Part shown: piece by piece, positions 58,300 to 64,000 of the stretch
Numbering within the stretch: the first letter of the stretch is position 1
How the letters are laid out: every line of letters begins with the position of its first letter
From: Sepiola atlantica
Lineage: Eukaryota; Mollusca; Cephalopoda; Sepiida; Sepiolidae
Length of the DNA stretch: 64,000 bases
Direction: 5' to 3'
Assembly: GCA_963556195.1 (NCBI GenBank)
Contig: OY744520.1
Span: 154,206,607-154,270,606 of the forward strand
Made by a program: the position numbers and the translations under genes
The notes under the pieces: model-generated
What the model saw: only the letters and a program-made list of their open reading frames with translations
Databases searched by the model: none
Told to the model about the DNA's origin: nothing

Positions 58300-59651
58300 T
58301 TTATGTGTACCGGTCTGTCCTGTTTATAAGAAACGCTTGTCTCCCATGGACAGATTCTTTAAAAATTTCGTCCCTCATGTTTAAACAGTTTGTATTTGGG
58401 TCAATAATTGCCCTTAATATTCAATATTTTTCTGCGTCACATAAAGACACCTGCTTATGGCTGGAGAGGTTGATGGTCTTCTCTCTATTACTTTCCATTT
58501 GCTGGGGAAGTTTGTCCCCTCATATTTTAACTGCCATATCCGGGTCGCAAGTGTTGTGTTGGCCTTATCTTTGTATTTAAAGGTATACCTGTGTGTGCCT
58601 AATCTCTGCTTAAAGCTTCTCTGCGTCATGCCTATGTATTTTTCAGTTTTTCCGCTGAGCTAGCTTGTGACAATCGCCTCATACACTAGGAATCAATTTT
58701 TCAGTTCCCCTCCAAGGGGCAGTTTTTGCCCTGGCATGAGATGCCTGTGGTTTCCATTGTTTTTGGTTCAGTTGAGGTGATTTTTCTTACAGATGGGGAG
58801 GTGGTATAGCTTATCTTAATTGTATTCCTGTTGAAATTCATAAAAAATATTCACAAAGCAGGTACTATTTCTATGCGGCATACGAACGATATGAAAGGGG
58901 AAGGAATTTCCGTTATCAAACATTTTATAGATAAATATTCCATCTTAATTTTTTGTATCTAAATAAAAAAAGTAGCTTGTGTTCCTGTATGTTTACAGTT
59001 TAATTCTAACTCCTTTCGATATATAAAATGTTTTGGTATTTTCAAACCCCATCGTTATCATAAATGCATATAAGGTCGTCAATAAATCGCCTGCAACCAC
59101 GATAACCATTATAGCTCTAGATCTATTATTATTTTATTAACGATGACATATATATGTAGATAGAGATTAGTTCTAAAGAGGTAAGTATCCAAGCCCATTA
59201 AAATGCCGACTGTTTAAAGTATTATTTTATTTATTATTTGAAAATAACTATCTTTAATAAAGTGACTTATGATATTGTCAGACCAGTTTTGGAAACACTA
59301 GTCTTACCATTCTAAGATTTACACCAAAAAGATTTTGAAATGTGTGTGTATTTACCTTTCTCTCCTGCAAAGGCTAAATCTATTGTATTATCTAATTCTT
59401 TAATAAGTTACTCATGTTATGTTTTTGTATATAAAGTACTAAAATCATATGTTGAGATAGATTTAGTTTATTTTACGTGAATTTATACGATCTAATTTTT
59501 CTATTACTCGATCTGAATTATTAACCACACAAAATAGGTTTATATTACTATGAAATTTCCTTTCTTACGGAAATTATTTATTTGATTAATAATTAGTTCG
59601 AAAACTTTAGTTATAACTTTACTTAAGGTTTTGTGATGCACATCTTGGAGG

Positions 59652-59660
<9 letters not shown>
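58300..59660 (-). pseudogene. Penelope-like element: reverse transcriptase plus GIY-YIG endonuclease
   Basis: Minus strand. The RT half (about 59655-58860) has LDNTIDLAFAGEKGKY, the catalytic FIDD box (59086-59075) in GCRRFIDDLICI, and a sequence homologous to the plus-strand copy at 13179-14245. After a Cys-rich linker (CQGKNCPLEG, about 58725) comes the GIY-YIG nuclease: KYIGMTQRSFKQRLGTHRYT (about 58642-58583), then TLATRIWQLKYEG and WKVIERRPSTSP, open to about 58414. RT followed by GIY-YIG is the hallmark of Penelope-like retroelements, which use the nuclease to nick target DNA. The RT half is broken by stops and frameshifts; the nuclease half is nearly intact, although the element cannot work as a whole. 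Confidence 0.87.

Positions 59661-59719
<59 letters not shown>
59659..59719. repeat. (TA)n microsatellite
   Basis: Sits at the 5' side of the Penelope-like remnant. Confidence 0.97.
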
Positions 59720-59722
<3 letters not shown>

Positions 59723-59724
59723 GT

Positions 59725-60205
59725 GTGTGTTTTTAGGCAGCGTTAAGAAAATATTTTATTAAACAACACAGAATCCCTTGCTGAATAAATGTTCTTTTGA
59801 TTTCTTCGATTTTTCGGATGGTTAATCGAGTATTTTTGTCAAATTTCGTATATAGAATCCGTAGGTTTTATGTTCCATTCTCTGTGAATACTTTCGATTG
59901 ATTTATTCAATCGTTTTTAGGCAGTGTATTAGTCTGGTTCGTTCATATCTGCTGAGTTCGTCGAACGGTGGGACAATGTAGGGCTTTTTAAATGTACTCA
60001 TGTGTAATAGAACGCCGTATACAGGGCGTGATCATGTGCAAATTACAAAAATTAAAAAAGGTTAAAATTAATTTTTTGTAAGCTATGAATTTGTTAAAGT
60101 CAATTACTAAGCTAGGCACCTGAAATTATTGTGACTGGACTCGTAATTGATATTGTTGAATGTAGGATGTCGAGTTTTTCTATACAGTGCTTCAATAATT
60201 TTTAG
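59725..60205. other. No gene seen
   Basis: No recognised feature. Confidence 0.4.
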
Positions 60206-60209
60206 TCTT

Positions 60210-60210
60210 T

Positions 60211-60301
<91 letters not shown>
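60210..60301. repeat. (TA)n microsatellite
   Basis: Ends exactly at the TIR-like cagggtgaatagaaagtaac. Confidence 0.97.
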
Positions 60302-60305
<4 letters not shown>

Positions 60306-60515
60306 GGTGAATAGAAAGTAACGACCCGATTATTTAGTGCTCGTCATTTATTACTGAAATATAATTTTTAAAAGAAATGAATCTGATAAGAAAATGTATA
60401 AGATGGAGTTGTATTCAAAATTCGATATGGGTGCCAGCAATCGCCACCAGCTTCTAAAGCTGCCTGTAAACAGCATCTACTGATTTCTACAAATAACTTC
60501 ATTTTTTTTTTTTTT
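60302..60515 (-). pseudogene. Tc1/mariner-type element 3' end remnant
   Basis: Begins with TA-cagggtgaatagaaagtaac, similar in its first bases to the TIR of the 35.6-kb element. It contains a minus-strand C-terminal transposase scrap (RCCLQAALEAGGDCWHPYRI), matching the usual R-L-aCl-A-GGH-e end of mariner-type transposases. The rest of the element is missing. Confidence 0.5.
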
Positions 60516-60612
60516 TACTAATGAGTCAACATTATCAAGGCTTAAAAGTCATTCAAAGATTAGAGTCAACTGCATTGATAGATTGACAGATGAATTGTGA
60601 TGAATACTATGA

Positions 60613-60683
<71 letters not shown>
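60613..60683. repeat. (TATC)n-(TA)n compound microsatellite
   Basis: Left boundary of a fold-back element. Confidence 0.97.
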
Positions 60684-60685
<2 letters not shown>

Positions 60686-60705
60686 AGGTAGCATCTTCTC
60701 TTGCA

Positions 60706-60959
60706 GGGAAGAGTTGTTGAAAATAAGAGACAACATATGTCTGAATATCCTTTGGTAGCTCCTTTCAATAGTCCGAATCATGATCTTAGTTACGGAGGGG
60801 GATTGGCTGATGAATTTGCAATAGTTTAGATTTGTGTCCCAAGTACATTTGACTATGGCGAATTCATCAGCCAATTCCCCTCCGAAACTAAGATCCTTAT
60901 TCGAACTATTGAAAGGATCTACCAAAGGATACCCAGACATAAGTTGTCTCTTATATTCA

Positions 60960-60962
<3 letters not shown>
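60706..60962. repeat. Fold-back element, about 110-bp arms
   Basis: The left arm (60706-60822) and right arm (60855-60962) are reverse complements. Examples are ggattggctgatgaatttgc / gcgaattcatcagccaattc and atcctttggtagctcctttc / gaaaggatctaccaaaggat. The loop is about 32 bp. It is bounded by TATC/TA on the left and CA/TA on the right. Confidence 0.92.

Positions 60963-61037
<75 letters not shown>
60960..61037. repeat. (CA)n-(TA)n compound microsatellite
   Basis: Right boundary of the fold-back. Confidence 0.97.
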
Positions 61038-61039
<2 letters not shown>

Positions 61040-61373
61040 CACGATATAATCTTAGTTCATTCAAAAAACATTTTATCTAAAAACGATTGTTTCTGCAATT
61101 TTTGTAAATATGAAACCTTGCTTAAACTCTGTATATGCATTCAAAAGTTCACAAAAGATTGTGTTCACATTTGTTTGTTTACTTCCGTTAAGATGTTCAT
61201 AGTTGACACACAAAAACACGTGGCAATATTCACACATGAGAGAACACATGTTAAATTCACACCAACCTTTATTGTCACCCACGCATTTTTTTAAATCTTA
61301 CTTTTCTTCATTTTCAATCCATATTTTTTATTTTTATAGTTCTCTTTGGGAGTAACCATCTATCATATATTCT

Positions 61374-61376
<3 letters not shown>
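61040..61376. other. No gene seen
   Basis: No recognised feature. Confidence 0.4.

Positions 61377-61453
<77 letters not shown>
61377..61453. repeat. (TA)n microsatellite
   Basis: Left boundary of the fold-back at 61453-61747. Confidence 0.97.
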
Positions 61454-61456
<3 letters not shown>

Positions 61457-61747
61457 AACATTTAAAAAAATAACAGAATTCGCCTGTTTAATTATATTTT
61501 TTTTATTGTTTCATTTTTTATAATATTCTTTTTGGTATTAAAATAAAAAAATAATAAATGTCCCACAGGAATCACGAACGTTTTCGATTCTTTGTCGAAT
61601 CATCGTCAGAAAAATCGAAAACGTTCGTGATACCTATGGGAAATTTATTATTTTTTGTCATTTTAATGACAAAAAAAATATTAGAAAATTTGAAAAAATA
61701 AAAATAATTAAACAGACGAATTCTGTTATTTTTAACAAGGTTTGCAT
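61453..61747. repeat. Fold-back element, about 140-bp arms
   Basis: Outer ends are tgcaaacatttaaaaaaata, then acagaattcg, and the reverse complement cgaattctgttatttttaac then aaggtttgca. The inner arms include aatcacgaacgttttcgatt, with the central string tcgtcagaaaaatcgaaaac. On the minus strand the centre reads CTGACGATGATTCG, then ACAAAGAATCGAAAACG. This resembles a hammerhead core, but an extra base and a G after the cleavage T argue against function. Confidence 0.92.
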
Positions 61748-61775
61748 AAATTAGAAAATTCTGCCTTAATACAAA

Positions 61776-61779
<4 letters not shown>

Positions 61780-61829
<50 letters not shown>
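61780..61829. repeat. (TA)n microsatellite
   Basis: Near the right boundary of the fold-back. Confidence 0.97.
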
Positions 61830-61831
<2 letters not shown>

Positions 61832-61832
<1 letters not shown>

Positions 61833-62610
61833 GAAGAACCAGTCTGTTCCCGCATTCTGTGATTAATAGATCTTTTCAATACAACGTACACGATTCATAC
61901 TTAATTATGTTTTGTCAGTCATTTATGACAAATATCGTTCCGTGTACATAAAAAATGTATTTCCAATCGAGATTTCCATTTAGATATTTAATCGTAATTG
62001 GTATTATATTTGTGATTAATCTTATTTAGAAAACTTCAAGCTAACCATCACATAGTAAAAGTCTTCGTCTTGTCATTCATTATAAACGCATTTTATTTAA
62101 TGAAATACATTTTTGCACGCACCGGTTATGCCTTTGCTTTTTGCGGTGAAACGTGTATTAATTGGCTAATATCGATTACTTTAATTTACTTTTCATCAAT
62201 CGCTGCATTAATTCAAAATTAGTGGAATAAAAACAATATTAATATTATTATTATTAAAAAATGAAAATGAATTTAAATTAGTTCTAATTCTGGACAATAT
62301 AGCTTCTTTGCTAAACGGTGATTTTAATAAATCTTTTAAACATAACTAAATCATGAATTATACATTTACTTCGTAGAATAGCAATTACCCCGATTACCAG
62401 AATAGCAATCATCCTGATTACCAGAATAGAAGATTGACAGAATGAAATTAACGAACACAATGTTTTGTATATTTATTTAACAGTAAACAAATGATTTTTT
62501 TGTCAAAGTCCAATGAGACGTAAAAACGTTATTTCTTTTAAAATTAATGCATTTCTTTAATAAAAGGTTAATTATAGTCAATTATAAGACACTTTTCTAA
62601 CCACCGATTT
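61832..62610. other. No gene seen
   Basis: Short direct repeat (aatagcaat, then (t/c)cattaccagaatag-like) near 62385-62428. Otherwise featureless. Confidence 0.4.
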
Positions 62611-62614
62611 CCAT

Positions 62615-63290
62615 GGCCAATATAACCTTACCTGATGTTCCAACATTCAAACTCCTCGACGTAAACTTCACATGTAACATGACTTTGAACAAGTACATAG
62701 AATATACTGTCAAGTCTGCTGCAAAGAAGTTTGGCTCTCTTTACCGAGCTAAAAAAACTTCTTACACTTGCTAGTATCCTATATCTCTACAAAGCCACGA
62801 TTCGGCCATGCATGAAGTACTGTTTCCACAACTGGGTTGGTGCTACAGCTACCAGTCTCTCCCTCTTAGACGAGGTCTAAAATAAGAGCCTCTAATTTAA
62901 TCGTGCCCACATTGTCTACCAAGCTTTAGCCGTTGTTCTATCACCGCAATGTTGCATCCCTGTGCCTTTTTTACAATAGCATGTGCCCCAACGAACTTCC
63001 TACACTTGTACCCCCTAAACGTAAATACCGCTGGCCAAAGCGTCAATTAGCAAAATCCCACAACTTCACGTTAGATGTCCCCTAGATGCAGGAAAGCTTT
63101 ATACTCTTATAGTTTATTTCCTCAAACTGCTTGCCTATGGTATTCTCTTTCTGGCCTCTGTTTCTCCGACTGTACCAACATGCAGTAATTTACATGTAAT
63201 GTGAACAAATATCTCGCTGCACAACTCCCCACTTAGGATGCCCTGATATGTCTGAGTCCTAATTCTTAGTATCCCTTTACGTTTCAATTG
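62615..63290 (+). pseudogene. LINE (CR1/jockey-like) reverse-transcriptase C-terminus
   Basis: Plus strand, in order: LDVNFTCNMTLNKYIEYTVK then SAAKKFGSLYRAKK (about 62655), a frameshift, LYLYKATIRPCMKYCFHNWV then GATATSLSLLDEV (about 62790-62880), AHIVYQALAVVLSPQCC (about 62915), RKYRWPKRQLAKSHNFTLDV (about 63020), and NVNKYLAAQLPT-like ending sequence (about 63200). These are the thumb and C-terminal motifs following the reverse-transcriptase domain in CR1/jockey-like elements. It shares an exact 19-bp block with the minus-strand scrap at 44900-45195. Stops and frameshifts make it a relic. Confidence 0.85.
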
Positions 63291-63294
63291 AATA

Positions 63295-64000
63295 TAAGTA
63301 AATACAAATTGTTAAAATTAATGAATTTCTTAATATTAACTAGAATATTTTAGTTCGTAGAATGTCGAAGAACAGACAAGAAGATTTCATATAAATATTA
63401 CCCTATCGTTTGGTTATCATATTAGAAACATTTATTTCTAAAAATTAATCAATTTCTTAAAATTAAACTAAACTAAAAAGCAACAAAAATATGTTTTACT
63501 TTTTAATTCGTAAAATCCCGACCTGCAAATTAAAGAAGATCTTTTAAAAAATATGATTTTAAGAGTTAAATTTTAATATAACGATATCTTCTGATCATTA
63601 TATTGAATTAACTTGAACTAAATTGTTCTGAAACTATAACGAATCGTATTAAGTAAATATATCTTTTTAATTCAATATACTATTTTGATGTAAATAGCTT
63701 TCAAAACTTTCAATTTTTAAATATATGAGGATTTACTAATAATTTGATCCACCACAATGCACTACCTTCATAATTAAATTTAACTTTCAAATGAATATTT
63801 AGAAAATATTATTAACAGAAAATGAAATGCGTAAAAACATGAAAATATAATTGGGTTAATACCTAAGTTGTGACATGTATTTAACATTTTATATGCGAAT
63901 AAATATTTACGAGGGTAGTATCTGTTATGTCTTCCCCATTTTAATGAAGAACAATCCGTTTCGACTGTGGAAATCTTTATTTTTCTCCCATTTCGAGTGC
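63295..64000. other. No gene seen
   Basis: AT-rich, with no recognised feature to the end of the window. Confidence 0.4.

Noticed and set aside
60600..61050. 132-codon minus frame across 60644-61042
   Set aside because: It runs through a fold-back and two microsatellites; no domain.
61570..61640. CTGACGA...GAAAA as an active hammerhead
   Set aside because: An extra base lies between the core and stem II, and the residue after the cleavage T is G, which hammerheads do not cut.

Overview
The window reads as intergenic or intronic DNA from a large, repeat-rich, AT-rich animal genome, most likely a cephalopod mollusc such as an octopus. That placement is an inference. It rests on dozens of long (TA)n microsatellites, Penelope-like elements with a GIY-YIG endonuclease, several decayed non-LTR retrotransposon families, tRNA-headed SINEs, and DNA transposons of types common in marine invertebrates. 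No intact host protein gene was recognised. Most long reading frames are microsatellite translations (poly-Leu, poly-Ile, Tyr-Ile, poly-Asp). The best host-gene hint is a CCAAT-box/GC-box cluster followed by a short exon-like segment with a strong splice donor near 40.73-40.84 kb.

Layout. 0-9.7 kb: a LINE 3' end with a (TAA)n tail (2.66-3.5 kb), a tandem duplication, a 0.5 kb fold-back element between two (TA)n tracts, a hammerhead-type motif at 6.5 kb and a LINE endonuclease fragment (8.9-9.66 kb). 12-19.7 kb: a Penelope-like reverse transcriptase remnant (13.2-14.2 kb, +), then a whole DNA transposon with 223-bp terminal inverted repeats and a twice-frameshifted transposase (15.3-18.15 kb), then another fold-back. 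22.9-35 kb: a gag relic, MITE-like fold-backs, SINEs, CR1-like scraps and a 145-bp near-perfect palindrome. 35.6-37 kb: a complete but dead Tc1/mariner-superfamily element. 37-48 kb: a tandem duplication, the promoter candidate, a LINE scrap, a fold-back and a solo LTR with target-site duplication. 49.5-52.8 kb: a cluster of hammerhead-type motifs in short retroposons and inverted repeats. 53.3-64 kb: LINE remnants on both strands, a second Penelope-like copy (RT plus GIY-YIG, 58.3-59.66 kb, -) and several fold-backs bounded by (TA)n.

The most interesting signal is a set of short repeats carrying type-I hammerhead ribozyme cores (CTGANGA ... GAAA ... TA). Two are core-intact (49.60 kb + and 49.75-49.80 kb -); others at 6.5, 52.2, 50.9, 52.65, 30.3 and 18.9-19.0 kb are slightly or clearly decayed. 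One sits directly downstream of a tRNA-like Pol III head, so it looks like a ribozyme-bearing SINE. Another has its 5' half replaced by a (TA)n tract that begins within stem-loop II. Penelope-like elements are known to carry hammerheads, and two decayed Penelope-like copies lie in the same window. How these families depend on each other is inference.
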